A stretch of 64,000 nucleotides of DNA from Ceratopteris richardii (GCA_020310875.1 CM035428.1:109583245-109647244), one strand, 5' to 3'; positions 11,117 through 22,083 are shown, counted from the first letter of the stretch. Notes: generated by a model not told the origin, from the letters alone. Made by a program: numbers and translations.

Positions 11117-11735
11117 CTAGGAAACTACATACTGTATATCCGGCCTTGTGTTGCATGCATATATAAGACATCCCACAACTTGCTGATAAAGAGAAGTGTC
11201 AAATGCATCACTGGAATCCTCAATTGAGAATCTTAATCCTGTCTCAACTAGTGTGGAAACTGGCTTGCAATCCTCAAAGTCAAAACGTTGAAGTAGTTTT
11301 TCAATATACTTTGCTTGATGCATAACAATTTCCTCATAGTCAATGCCATATTGTTGCGCATATCCTTTGGCAACCAATCTAGCGTTGTAGCGATCAATGC
11401 TACCATCAGATTTTCTCTTAATTTTATAAACCCACTTTGAATGGCATTCTTTCCTTTTGGCAATTCACATAACTCCCAAGTACCATTCCTATGTATGGAA
11501 TACATTTTTGATTGCATAGCACTCATCCATTGTGGATCATCACATGCATCTTCAAAAGAAAGTGGCTCTTCATTACATGCTATAGCAATAAGAGAATAAT
11601 CCACAAAATTACTTAATGCATGGTGAGTGCTTGATCTTGTTCTACCAAGTAAAGGTGCACTCAATTTGTTGTCCTACAAAGTTTGTTTCCACCACTTTGG
11701 CATAGATTGTGCACTCTTGATAGACATGCGTTCAT
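11117..11735 (-). pseudogene. Copia H reverse transcriptase lacking its catalytic core
   Basis: The N-terminal RT region is present (SFEDACDDPQWMSAMQSKMY, GTWELCELPKGKNAI, then KGYAQQYGIDYEEI near 11330-11370 after a frameshift). Instead of the normal continuation, the frame passes straight from DYEEIV to MHQAKYIEKLLQRFDFEDCK, which belongs to the RT C-terminal end. It then continues CKPVSTLVET and YQQVVGCLIYACNTRPDI. About 130 residues including the YVDD active site are gone, and the reading frame is preserved across the deletion. This copy cannot have supplied its own RT in its present form. Confidence 0.88.
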
Positions 11736-11945
11736 TATGTAATACATCTTCAATATGTACATCATGTATGGGCTGAATTTCATGCGCATTTTCAGCCATA
11801 TTTTGATGCAAATGTTCAGCCATATGTGGCTAGAAATTTCCAGCAGTTTTGACAATTTTTGGCTGAAATTTTTCAGCCATATTTGGCTGGAAATTCTTTG
11901 CATTTTCAGCCCTATTTGGCTGGAATTTTTAATCCCTTTGAGCCT
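11736..11945 (-). repeat. Palindromic tandem repeat in the integrase-RT linker of H
   Basis: At least five imperfect copies of a roughly 25-35 bp unit (plus strand: ttttcagccatatttggctggaaatt) lie between the integrase and RT domains. Each unit contains the inverted repeat CAGCCATATTTGGCTG. On the coding strand it gives a repeated SSQIWLK-like peptide. It is an insertion or expansion in the polyprotein linker rather than in a catalytic domain. Confidence 0.7.
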
Positions 11946-12960
11946 CAATTGGCTGGTCTACATGGCCATAGTCAAATGCACCATTTTGGATCAAAGGCAT
12001 AAGTGTATCGAACACATCTTGTGAGCTAACTGTTGGCTGTTTTTTGCATTCAAGTAGAGGAAAAACTGAATTTTCAGCAAATACCACATCTCGACTCACA
12101 ATAATTGTGTTCTTCAATGGATGGTACAACCGATATCCCTTACTTTCAGCACTATAACCAACAAATATACATTTCTTTGCCTTGTCATCAAGTTTGTGGT
12201 GTTGTTGTGATGGCACAAGAGCATATGCCAAACAACCAAACACATGCATATGACTAACCATAGGCTTATGACCATTCCAAGTCTCATAAGGAGTGAAGAC
12301 TCTCCATGCTTTTGTAGGGCAACGATTCAACACATAGTTTGCACACATGACTGCTTCCATCCAAAACTTATCAGGAAGATGCTTTCCTTTAACCATACAT
12401 CGTGCCATTTCAAGTAGAGTTCTAATTTTGCGCTCCGCAACAGCATTTTGTTGAGGTGTATATGGCACCGTACATTGGTGTGAAATACCTCTTTCACGAA
12501 GAAAAGCATTAAACTCATGTGACATGTATTCACCACCACAATCCATGCGTAGAGTCAAAAGCTTTTGTGAAGAAAAATTTTCAGCCATAGCTAAAAATGC
12601 TTTGAAGCAACTTTCATAGGATACACCCATGTATGATGAGTAGCATCATCAATGAAGGTAACAAAATATACATGCTTCCCAAAAGATGGAGTCTTGATGG
12701 AACCACATACATCACTATGAACAAGCTGCAATTTTCTTGTAGTGTGTGTATGACCATCTTTTGGAAAAGAAGCACGATGCAGTTTTCCAAGAATGCAACC
12801 TTCACATGCATGCTTTTCAATGGACTCAAGTGTAGGCAAACTGTCCTTCTTTTGCAAGTAAAGCAAACTATTGAAGTTCAAGTGAACATAACGAGCATGC
12901 CAAAGCTCCATTTTAGCCATGGAAGAAGTATGAGCAACCAAGGCATTCGAGGCAACCCTC
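11946..12960 (-). pseudogene. Copia H integrase
   Basis: In order on the minus strand: the GAG-pre-integrase zinc region (LWHARYVHLNFNSL ... CEGCILGK near 12790-12910), the first catalytic Asp in LVHSDVCGS (near 12705), the FIDDATHHTWVY segment, the second Asp in LRMDCGGEYM (near 12530), and the catalytic Glu in QQNAVAERK (near 12440). The C-terminal CPTKAWRVFTPYETW, CIFVGYSAESKGYRLYHP and SRDVVFAEN follow. The DDE residues appear intact. One frameshift separates the halves near 12600. Integrase inserts the cDNA copy into the genome and makes the 5-bp target duplication seen here. Confidence 0.88.
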
Positions 12961-13604
12961 TTATATGTATCCATGTGATACAAACCATTACATAATGTAC
13001 CGGACATCACAATAACATCGCCATTGCTGAAATCATGAGACATACACTTATCATCAACAAAGTGTACATGAAATCCAGCTTTGACAATCAAGGGAACTGA
13101 AATTAAGTTCTTCTTGATACCGGGCACATAAAATGCATTTTTCAAGAGAGTCACACCTCCATTTTTAGCCGTAAGCTCAATTTCTCCTACTCCAATGATA
13201 GGATAAGAGGCATTGTTTGCACACACCACATGTCCTCCTTTGGGTGCATGTTTCAAAGAGGCAAAAAATCTTTTGCATGATGTTATGTGCTTTGAAGCAC
13301 CACTATCAAAGAACCAATCCGAATCAGCCTCACTCACAACCATACATTTAGAATGCAAAGAAGCATCATAATGACATGTAACAACACATGCCCAAGAATC
13401 TTGAGCCATGTTAGCTTCATCATTCTTTACATTTGTTGAATTTTCAGCAATAGACATGCCGGATTCCTTCTTCTTTTCATTGCATTTAGCAAGCTTTCTA
13501 CATTCATCAATAGTATGACCAGCCTTTCGGCAATATTTGCATCTCTTCTTCTTTTGTAAATCACCATCATTAGAGGAATGAGTGGAAGAGGAAGCCTGAG
13601 GCAA
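12961..13604 (-). pseudogene. Copia H gag C-terminus (zinc knuckle) and protease
   Basis: From 13604 the frame reads PQASSSTHSSNDGDLQ, a basic zinc knuckle CKYCRKAGHTIDEC (CX2CX4HX4C, near 13500-13540), then the aspartic protease WFFDSGASKHIT with intact DSG (near 13290-13320) and PIIGVGEIEL, KKNLISVPLIVKAGF. It continues without a break into integrase. The upstream edge is the point where element B split the gag gene; the other half of gag is at 20774-21535. Confidence 0.9.
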
Positions 13605-14105
13605 TTTTCATCACTCTTGTACCATATCTAACATAGAACAACCACTTTTGTAGTTAAAAGCTCCATTTTGTTCAAGCCGAGGAATCCTCAAGCTTGAGGA
13701 GCTTAGGTAGAACGAGCCTACCAATTTTGGTTATTTTTAGACCTCGTTTACCCTTTCAAATAGCACCTAGAACCTATTTTTTAACTATGCCGATCACTAG
13801 ATGTGAAACCGGTCAAAACTAGTCTAAAAACTATAAATAGAGCTAGAGAGCTCATTTTTGAGGTTAGCTTGTATGAGTAGAGAAGAGCTTAGAGCTATTT
13901 TGAGCTTGTAATTGGGATCTTGAGTAATAGAGTCTATTTTTCTACCTTCCCTTGTATCTTGTTTGTCTCTTACATGTGTGTGTATGTGTGTATGCATCTC
14001 TATGCTTCTCACCTTCACTCTCACTCCATCTCACATTCACGATCTTCATATCACTCCTATCTCTATGCTTCTTAACGTGGTACTTACCATTGTGCTAGAG
14101 CAACA
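13605..14105 (+). repeat. Element B 5' LTR (5'-truncated)
   Basis: Nearly identical to 20247-20773 from ttttcatcactcttgt to gctagagcaaca, except for a roughly 27-bp insertion in the right copy (near 20707-20736) and scattered substitutions. The left edge joins H gag directly, and about 128 bp present at the start of the 3' LTR are absent here. A TATAAATA box lies at 13832 and a TG-rich tract near 13975. Confidence 0.85.
13832..13839 (+). promoter_or_regulatory. TATA box in element B LTR
   Basis: TATAAATA followed by GAGCTAGAGAGCTC. It is repeated at the equivalent place in the 3' LTR (20473-20480) and conserved in diverged form in the LTR of G. Confidence 0.6.
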
Positions 14106-14112
14106 CCAAATT

Positions 14113-14130
14113 TGGTGCCGTTGTCGGGGA
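14113..14130 (+). other. Primer-binding site of element B (tRNA-Asp type)
   Basis: TGGTGCCGTTGTCGGGGA lies 7 bases after the LTR end. It differs at two positions from the 18-mer complementary to plant tRNA-Asp found intact in elements A and C. Confidence 0.8.
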
Positions 14131-15759
14131 ACGAGTCTAGGACGAATATGTGATGGTAAGAGTATAGCAAGAAGTGGTGTTGGAAGGTAAAAATTTTAGT
14201 TTTTGTTGTTGTTTTTAATTAGTTTTTGTGTTTTTCATCTTCTCTACACTCCTTCACCATCGCATCATCTTCTTCCACTCCAAGAAAATCAGAAAATTCA
14301 TCATATCCACCCATTCTCCTCATTTTCCCTCATTTGTGCATGCGAGAGAGAGAGAGAGAGCTTTTGTGCTTGCATGTGCATGTGTGTTTTTGAGTTTTCT
14401 TGCTGGTATAGTGCTCCAAAACAGTTGGAAAGCATCCAAAAGGTAAAAAACCACTTTCTGTCAGAATTTGATGTGTGTGTCAGACCATCGCGATGGTCTA
14501 CCAAACTCAGAATTTTTGGTAAGCGAGTTCACCACAGTGTAGAGCTCACTTGCGCACATAGGAATCCATAATTGCATTTGCAAAATTTGGATTTTGGTGT
14601 CACACCATCGCGATGGTTCACTTGAGCCATCGCGACGGTCACTGACCATCGCGATGATCTCTTCGACCCCACGCCATCATGATGACTCATCTATCGCATG
14701 TCAAGATAGACCATCGTGATGATATCAGGTATACCATCACGACGCTTCAAAGTTGGACCATCACGATTGGCTCAAGCCATCGTGCCTCGTGACCATCGCA
14801 ATGAGCTCATGCCATCACGACGGTTGCATTGACCGTTGACCGATGCCACGTGATTGCTCATGAATTAGACCATCGTGATGCTTCACTTAGACCATTGCGA
14901 TGCCTCGCACCATCGGACCATCACAATTGTACCACGCCATCACAACGGTTCACTTGAGCCATCACGACAGTCCCATACCATCGCGATTATCTCAGACCAT
15001 CACGATTGTTCACCCAAAATAGAAAAATTAGGGTTTGATTTTTTGCACAAATTTGAGGCTATTTTAAGCAAATTTTTGGGTCATTAAGCTCATTGGAGAC
15101 CCCTTAGCTCATAAGTGAATAAAAACCTAATTGCCAGTTTTTACCCTCGAGGGCCTGAACGGTTATATCTTTTCCATTCAAAGTCTGTTTCTTGAGCTTT
15201 GAGGTTGACCATTGTTGGCACTATAAAAGAAAGGGGGCATTAAAATTTTGCCAAGAGAGAAAGGATCCTAAAAGGTGTGTATATTAAAGTGCTTGAGCAT
15301 CCATTTGAGAAGTGGTCTAAACATTGACTTTTTACAGGTTTAGCAAGAGCTATCAAGGACAATCAAGGCAAGGCAGTGAAGAACGCAAGGCTTGGGAAGT
15401 GCTACTTCTTGGGCAACAAAGCATCCAAAGAAGCTAACTCGAGGTTGGAAGAATAGTCAACCCCCTCAGTCAATTATTAGCATAGGCTAAATGATAGCAT
15501 TGTGGATTAACGATGATAGGAAAGCATCAAGTTCAAGAGACTTAATTTTTCAAGTCCAAGACTAAGATAAAAGTGTGCGATAAGAAAGCCTAAAGGAAAG
15601 AACTTAAGTCTGACAGAACAAAAATTCAAAAGTACAATGGAAAGTGGATTCCTGACATATACATTCAGATAAGACAAGAAATTAAAGGAATTTAAAAAGA
15701 AACAAGCGATAAAGAACAAAGAACTATTGACGATCAGAGAAGTGCCAGGAAGTAAATTC
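14131..15759 (+). other. Element B untranslated leader
   Basis: About 1.6 kb between primer-binding site and gag ATG with no coding similarity. It holds a short GA microsatellite (14343-14362), the CCATCGCGATGG palindrome array (14470-15015), and then unstructured AT-rich sequence. The order of GA tract then array matches the leader of element C. Confidence 0.7.
14470..15015 (+). repeat. CCATCGCGATGG palindrome array in element B leader
   Basis: Roughly twenty copies of ACCATCGCGATGGT or decayed forms (CCATCACGACGG, CCATCGTGATG, CCATCATGATG) spaced about 20-30 bp apart. Perfect 12-bp palindromes occur near 14486 and 14607. Most variants differ from the consensus by C-to-T or G-to-A at the CG dinucleotides, consistent with cytosine methylation and deamination. 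Confidence 0.88.
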
Positions 15760-18343
15760 ATGAACCTTAGATCGGGAAAACATATAAGTAAGTCAGACCG
15801 AGGAAGCCTTAGATCATCAAAAGCAAGTGTAGGAACTACTACACGTTCATGGGCACAGCAATTGAATAGCTACCCTTACGAGTTGGGCTCAGATACGAGT
15901 GAATCGGAAATGGCTTTTAGCACAGAAAGACCAGAAGGAGAGTTAGACATAGCATATTTGGAAAGACCCGAAGGACCCTACAAAACTCAATTAGAATTTG
16001 TCCGAACCAACCACTTAAGTGTTTGCATCTATGAGGATGGTTTGCGAAGATCAGTGGTGCAAGTGCTCAATCCTAATCAACCTATTGGATTGGAACGTCC
16101 AGTGGTGAAATTTGAGAGAGACACATACATAGACAAGGAAGGAATAATGTACATCATAAGTACTTAGCCAAATCATACCAATGAGTTTGGCATAGTTCAG
16201 CCAGAGACGGAAGCGAGAACCCAAGGAAAACAACCAGTAGGAGAAGAACCTAGGACACCTAGAGGGAAATCTGTACTGACAAGAGTACTAATCCCAGATT
16301 GGATCCCTCAGGATAATAGAAGCATAGAGTTGTTTGTGAATAAGGAAACTGATGAAGCATTTTGGAGATACAGAATGGAACAACCTAGTGAGGTAGGCTC
16401 CATCATGATTTACGAATTCAAGGACCCAGATACTCCTGGAAAGGTTGTATACCTGGATGAAACTTCAGAACAAGTCTTTGTAGTATCAGACCATGCAAGA
16501 AATACCTACACATGGAGAGGCAAATTAGTATTTCCCCCATCTCAAACAAATGTAAACACGATCCATCAAGGTGCTGGAACATCCTCAGCCCATGGCACTC
16601 AAGGAGAGAAGAACAAAGAGAGACCAGAAGTAAGTTTCACTCATCCCATAGGGAGAGATAGAGCCACCATGGACGCCGATAGAGTGCAAAGAGAAAGAGA
16701 ACCTAGAATACTAGGTGGTAGAGATGCTTTTCCTCTACCTAGACCATGTGAACACCCAAGGATATTAAGACCCACTCAATTAGTGAAATCAATGAAAAAC
16801 TACTTCGATGGGACAGGAGATCCCTATGACCATGTTGCGGAGTTTAAGCAAGTGCTACGAGCAGAGCAAGTAGAAGATGTTTATGCAATACAATGCATTT
16901 GGACTAACATTAAAGAATACAACTTTAACTTGGTTCCAGCCATTGCAACAAAGGCAATTTAGAGACATCCATCACTTGTTAGAGTCATTCATCACAAAAT
17001 TCTATAAAAGTGGAATCAGACATGATACGTCTTCGTTGATTCATAGTTTCAAACAGACCACCCAAGAAACAGTTAGACTTGCAGGACATAGGTTTAGAAA
17101 ATACATGGAGAGATGTCCGATGCAAGAGCTAGCTTCATAGGCCAAGCAAGTGTCATTTTTTTTAGACAACCTCTTAAGCCCTAAACTATGCTCCTATGTG
17201 TATTTGAAGGAACCCAAAACGCTAGAGCAATGTGTAAGAATTTGTATAGACATTGAGGACAACCTTGGAGATGAGTTGGACCTCTCAAAAGTCTATAAGG
17301 ACTTAGATTGTTCATCTCTAGCATCCTCAAAACTTTCTAGCTCAATAGAAGACTTAGCAGAAAAAGTGGCCTAGAAACTAGGAGTTTCTAGTAAACAGAT
17401 GCCTAGGTTACAAACAAACAAGCATTGTTACACCCGTGGTGGTGATCATATGGCAAATGTGTGTCCCAATGCAACACAACCACAAGCCAACCCTAGTGGC
17501 CAATACTATACAATTGAGAGACGATAAACGACTCACACGACTCAAGACTGCCCATACAACAAACAAGCAGTACGATAGAACTACCCGCAAGCATACCCAC
17601 AACCAGGTAGGTATCAAGGCCAATACAATGCTCAACCTCATTACTATAGGCCTCCTCATAACTATCCTTGTCAGGCTCAACAGAGACCTCAACTTGTTTT
17701 AGCTCAACAGCCACCCCCACCAGCTAATGTCATCTCAGTTAAATATGATGGTGTAGAAGAGAATATTAATAGGGCTTTAGTGCCTTCTTCACCCCTGATC
17801 ACAGAAAGTGATCCTAACTCCAATAGTTTTGACTGTACACATGTAGATAGTCCACACGCGTATTATACAGAGTCATCAGAACATGTAGAAACATATTCAT
17901 ATGATAGTTCACCATTGGAACCTAGTTGGGAGCCCGACTATGCTAATGTGATGTATACCAACCCTAATCCACAGCCGCAATTAAGACAGCAAAGTCCACA
18001 TGGCCCTAGAGGACCATGCTTTAGGTGCCAAGGAGATCATTTTATAAAGGATTGTCCACATCCTCCAATAGCAGGACAATCACAATACTATAACATACAA
18101 GGCTTTTGTGCCAAGTGTGGTAAAGAGCATGTCATCAAAGGTTGTCCCAAGAACCCTACGAATGCTTCAAAAGTGACATTGATCAACGTGATAGGAATTG
18201 TACACAATGCAGATGGACCACTTCCCCCACCGTTAATATTATCACCCACAATCGACACTGCATTCTGTCAAATGTTCGTATGTATGACACAAGTGAGAGA
18301 TGAGTTTGCATCTCTAGGTACGAATTATCAGACGCTGCAGTAG
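15760..18343 (+). pseudogene. Element B gag
   Basis: It starts MNLRSGKHISKSD, the same MNLRSG start as element A gag. Collinear blocks follow: LEFVRTNHLSVCIYEDGLRRSV, RPVVKFERDTYIDKEGIMYI, KSMKNYFDGTGDPYDHVAEF, the capsid-like segment up to TSSLIHSFKQTTQETVRLA, then zinc-knuckle regions CFRCQGDHFIKDC (about 18020-18055) and CAKCGKEHVIKGC (about 18110-18150). The knuckles have CX2CX3HX4C spacing, one residue shorter than the classical CX2CX4HX4C. A nonsense codon at 16165, a frameshift near 16890 and more stops make it a pseudogene. The reading frame of the last knuckle continues towards the coiled-coil region with only one stop at 18343. Confidence 0.88.
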
Positions 18344-20112
18344 ACCACGAATGTTTTACAATCGCAGATAAATTCTTTATCAATCAACAATGCCTCTCTC
18401 AACACACGCTACCAAGAGCTACGCCAGGCCTACCATACACTAGAACTAGAAAGTGAACAGAAGACAAAAGAGGCCATCACAAATATCGATAATTTGTTAA
18501 GGGCTCAAACCATTCGCAATGCGATGCTCACTAGAAACATGGGACTACTAAGAGGCCACCTCGCTGCAGCCAAAGAAGAGAATCAATGCTTGCAGGACCA
18601 GAATAGAGAGAACCTTGAAGCTGCTTTAGATCAACCGGACGAACCCTTGAGTCCTAGCCGTTTCAAATTTGTCCCCTCAGAATCCATGAAGAAGATCATA
18701 TCAGACTACTCGAGGATTATGACAATATGAATGAGGAATACCAGAAGCTCAAAGAGGAACACAAAATATTACAATTACGAGCACTTGCACAACAAGAAAC
18801 ACCAACTCCTACGGCCACACCTACTGAAATCATCGAGGAACTCAACGCTTTATGGGCCCAAGTATTGACTCTTCAAACACAGATAGCAGCATACGAAGCA
18901 CCCCCTAGGCCAAATTCACCACCAAAACTACCAGCGGATGAAGAAATAGTAACTATCCTAGTGGAGGACACTTTTGAAGATGAACCCCAACCCATCCCAG
19001 GCGGATGAGTTACGGCCGAGGGCTAGACTACCTTTGAACTTCCTACCCTCGATGGATGAAGACTGTAGAAGAACTTGGCAAGACACACTCAGCACGTGTG
19101 GAGTCTCAATTACACGCAACAGCCATGATAGAGGAACGTATACTACAATCCCCTTACATTGCTCATTTGGCCCCTTGCACGTATATATCTGGGCATGAGC
19201 TACAATATAAGCCATATTTTATGTTAATGGCAGAATATCAACTGGCCATCGAAAAAGAAACATGCAAGAAACCCTCCCATGCAACTCAGTTTGAGCCTGA
19301 AGACTTGCCACCGGAAGCGCAGACAGGAGCAATCTTTCAACCAACTTGGCACCAGGATTTATTACAAGAATATCCCAAAATGATGAGCATACGGGTCAAA
19401 GCACCACTCCATTTAAAGTATAACCCATGTTGGGGACCAATGCCACATCACCGCTCTTGGAAGGCCTTTGCAACCAAAGTACAGAACAACAAGTAGTGCC
19501 AGGACTGGCTCAATTACCCGTATTTCACACCACCCACTGGACCACCAATTGTAGGATATATGATGGAAACTATTCGCCATGGGCTGCCTCGCTTACGACG
19601 AATGGATGATGTAGCTCCACATACGACTATCAAAATCTTTGACATGATGCAGATAGTATTCAAAGTCTTCCATCGCATCAAGGCACTGCATGTTAACACC
19701 CCGGGCTTCAAGCATGGTAATCAAGATTTAGTGTATGATATGAGCACAACACCATCGCTACGGGTGTGTTATGCCTGGCATTGTTGCATCAAATATCTAT
19801 CGGCATGCTACAAAATGACCTTCGAAGAAATGTTTACTATAGGTTTTTGGGAATACCATTCAGAGGTGTTCATAAGCACGCCCACACACTTACTTCAGTT
19901 ATTTGCCTGTGAACAAATGGTGACTCCACGCACTACAGAATCCCGCCACCAGATGAACCTCAACCCATAGATTGGGAAAAAATCAAAGCAGATTTTGCTA
20001 GTGGAATTCGCATTTCAGAGCACACCCTTGCTCAGGACCTCCTACAAAATTATATCCGATAGAGACCACAACAAGGTTCTATCGAGGATGACAGAAGCGA
20101 GAGGGAGGGGGG
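18344..20112 (+). pseudogene. Element B accessory region: coiled coil plus conserved C-terminal domain
   Basis: Directly after gag, in the same frame at first, comes a heptad-rich segment (LRGHLAAAKEENQCLQDQNR, then after a frameshift MNEEYQKLKEEHKILQLR and IEELNALWAQVLTLQTQIAA). A Pro-rich spacer follows (PPRPNSPPKLP), then a domain matching the C-terminal domain of the element A accessory ORF. NPCWGPMPHHRSWKAF aligns with NPSFCPLPRRRAWMQF, WLNYPYFTPPTGPPIVGYMM with WLNYPLLPSPPHNYLPIEEYMV, and TFEEMFTIGFWEYHSEVFI with TFEEAFFTGFFEMDSEIFI. I see no N-terminal accessory domain here. Frameshifts near 18725, 19010 and 19495 break it. The function is unknown to me. Confidence 0.72.
20094..20112 (+). 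other. Polypurine tract of element B
   Basis: The purine run GAAGCGAGAGGGAGGGGG immediately precedes TGTTGGCAG. It is preceded by ATCGAGGATGACAG, the same gag/pol-end motif seen before the polypurine tracts of A and J. Confidence 0.75.
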
Positions 20113-20773
20113 TGTTGGCAGTAGCCACAGCACAGACGTTGAGGAAGTATGTGAAGGCCGATCACAATGAAGTAGTGGGGAGCCAAGCGGATGTTTTTTC
20201 AAACAAATATGTTTAATAAATACTTTTCAAAAACTCTCAAGAGTGTTTTTCATCACTCTTGTACCATATGTAACATAGAACAACCACTTTTGTAATTAGA
20301 AGCTCCATTTTATTCAAGCCGAGAGTCCTCGAGCTTGAGGAGCTTAGGTAGACTGAGCCTACCAATTTTGGTTATTTTTAGACCTCGTTTACCCTTTCAA
20401 ATAGCACCTAGAACCTATTTTTTAACTATGCCCGTCACTAAATGTGAAACCGATCAAAACTAGTCTAAAAACTATAAATAGAGCTAGAGAGCTCATTTTT
20501 TAGGTTAGCTTGTATGAGTAGAGAAGAGCTTAGAGCTATTTTGAGCTTGTAATTGAGATCTTGAGTAATAGAGTCTATTTTCCTACCTTCCATTGTATCT
20601 TGCTTGTCTCTTACATGTGTGTGTGTATGTGTGCGTGCATCTCTATGCTTCTCACCTTCACTCTCACTCCATCTCACATTCACTATCTTCATATCACTCC
20701 TATCTCTTCCGTGGATGGACATTAAGGAGGTGGAGCTTCTTAACGTGGTACTTACCATTGTGCTAGAGCAACA
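20113..20773 (+). repeat. Element B 3' LTR
   Basis: About 661 bp, TGTTGGCAG...GAGCAACA, starting right after the polypurine tract. The part from 20247 on is repeated in the 5' LTR. The first ~130 bp lack a left-hand partner, which is why I infer truncation of the 5' LTR. An alternative start at 20244 (TGTTTTTC) would give a 530-bp LTR but leaves the polypurine tract unexplained. Confidence 0.7.
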
Positions 20774-21535
20774 ATGAACCCAAAGTTGAACCATACTTGT
20801 TTTTCCCCTTTTGCGAGATAGCAAGTGCTTGCGTTCCCTCAATCAAACCACGCCTATTCACTCTAGATTGCTCTTCTTGCAAAAGAAGAGACACAACCTC
20901 ATCAAATGCATACATATTAGGATTTCCTTTTGCAACCAAACGGAGTGTAGTAGCAAAACTTTGAAAAGATTCTGATAATCCTTTCAACAATGTAGAAATG
21001 AGTGATGCATCCAGAATGATCTCATCTATGTTTGCCAATTCTCTTTCAAGTCCTTGATGCGTGTCACATACACATCCACCGACTCATTTTCAGCCATACA
21101 TACATCCTCAAGTTGCTTCCTCAAGTATGCAACACGTGCTTCATTACACACAGCATAAAAAGAAGCAAGAGTGTCCCATGCTTGTCTCGATGTAGAAGAT
21201 GACCGAATGTGTGGAGCTACATGACGCTTCACTCAAAGTGCAATCAAAGCATGAGCTTGAGCATCTTTTCCATCCCATCTAAGCTGCTCCTGTGTAGGTG
21301 GAGAAGGAGAAACCACTGTATTCGAAGAAGAAGCTCCATCTGTGACAATAGACTATGAAGTAGAAGCACCTGCGGGTCTTTGATCTACATTTTCCACTAT
21401 GTTCCAAAGTTTTTTAGCAACAAGAACATGCTTCATCATGTAAGACCACATCGGATAGTTGGTCCCATCAAGATTATCTTTAGCTTGAAGCATGCCAAAC
21501 AACTCATTGTTGCCTGCCATTTCACAAAAGAACAA
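20774..21535 (-). pseudogene. Copia H gag, N-terminal part
   Basis: On the minus strand the frame contains the copia gag (UBN2-type) signature: MAGNNELFGMLQAKDNLDGTNYPMW (split here across a nonsense-containing frame), then SRQAWDTLASFYAVCNEARV, YLRKQLEDVCMAENESVDVY, LISTLLKGLSESFQSFATTL and DEVVSLLLQEEQSRVNRRGL. The protein continues at 13604 on the other side of element B. One stop near 21353 and frameshifts near 21235 and 21030 disrupt it. Gag forms the virus-like particle that packages element RNA. Confidence 0.9.
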
Positions 21536-21786
21536 GAATGTGACAAAATCTTCACTTCGACAAAAGCTAAAATGAATGCTGAAATTTCAGCTCACAAACT
21601 GTCACTCTAATGGTGATTCTGACTGCACGAATGGCTTCAAAATGGGGCTAAATCCCCAATGCACCTAGTGGAAATTTTTCTTGGCTGCTGAAATTCATAG
21701 TTCTACGCTCCAAAGTCGACTTGCACTGTTAAAAGTGCACGGGTGCCGCGACGCGAAAAACCAAAACTTGAGAAGAAGCTGAACTT

Positions 21787-21798
21787 GCTCTGATACCA
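21787..21798 (-). other. Primer-binding site of copia H (tRNA-Met)
   Basis: The minus strand reads TGGTATCAGAGC three bases downstream of the 5' LTR. Confidence 0.92.
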
Positions 21799-21801
21799 CT
21801 A

Positions 21802-22078
21802 TGGGTGTGTGTAGAAGTGTGAGAGACACACAATGAGAACAAACGCAGCAAAGACACACGAAGAAGATGATGGCTGGAATAGCTCTCTCTATTGACGATG
21901 AACTGAACTGAAGTAAGAGCTGAATAATATCCCTAAGTACAAAGTACCACCACATATAAGAGTATCAAGTATGTGGTAACATGGGGAAAAAACCTCTAGC
22001 CAGCACTAGAGTAAAAAGTGCCCATGTATAGGGAAAAGTTTCACATCAAAGCTACTCGAGGAACACATAAGTGTAACA
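21802..22078 (-). repeat. Copia H 5' LTR
   Basis: 277 bp, paired with 10184-10476. It ends GTGTAACA and is followed by the TATAC target duplication. Confidence 0.9.
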
Positions 22079-22083
22079 TATAC

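Larger units (their letters stand above)
13605..20773 (+). mobile_element. Gypsy-type non-autonomous element B (gag plus accessory ORF, no pol)
   Basis: This plus-strand element is nested in the gag gene of copia H. It has LTRs (13605-14105 truncated; 20113-20773), a tRNA-Asp-type primer-binding site, a leader array, a gag related to element A, and then directly a coiled-coil/accessory coding region. No aspartic protease, RT, RNase H or integrase sequence is visible anywhere between the LTRs. No clear TSD is visible, because the first ~128 bp of the 5' LTR appear to be missing at the junction. The coding regions carry several frameshifts and stops. Confidence 0.85.
10184..22078 (-). mobile_element. 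Ty1/copia retrotransposon H, full span including nested element B
   Basis: Two related LTRs (10184-10476 and 21802-22078) in the same orientation are flanked by a perfect 5-bp target-site duplication TATAC (10179-10183 and 22079-22083). A polypurine tract next to the left LTR and a tRNA-Met primer-binding site next to the right LTR show that the element reads on the minus strand. Removing nested element B (13605-20773) leaves about 4.7 kb with gag, protease, integrase, partial RT and RNase H. The target was the integrase of copia K. Confidence 0.93.

Noticed and set aside
12731-12741. CACTACAAGAA-like string on the minus strand, candidate CACTA terminus
   Set aside because: It lies inside the copia H integrase reading frame (HTTRKLQLV) and has no subterminal repeats; a coding coincidence.
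20244-20773. 530-bp 3' LTR of element B starting at TGTTTTTCATC
   Set aside because: The polypurine tract and TGTTGGCAG lie 131 bp upstream, so the longer LTR from 20113 with a truncated 5' partner is more consistent, though not certain.
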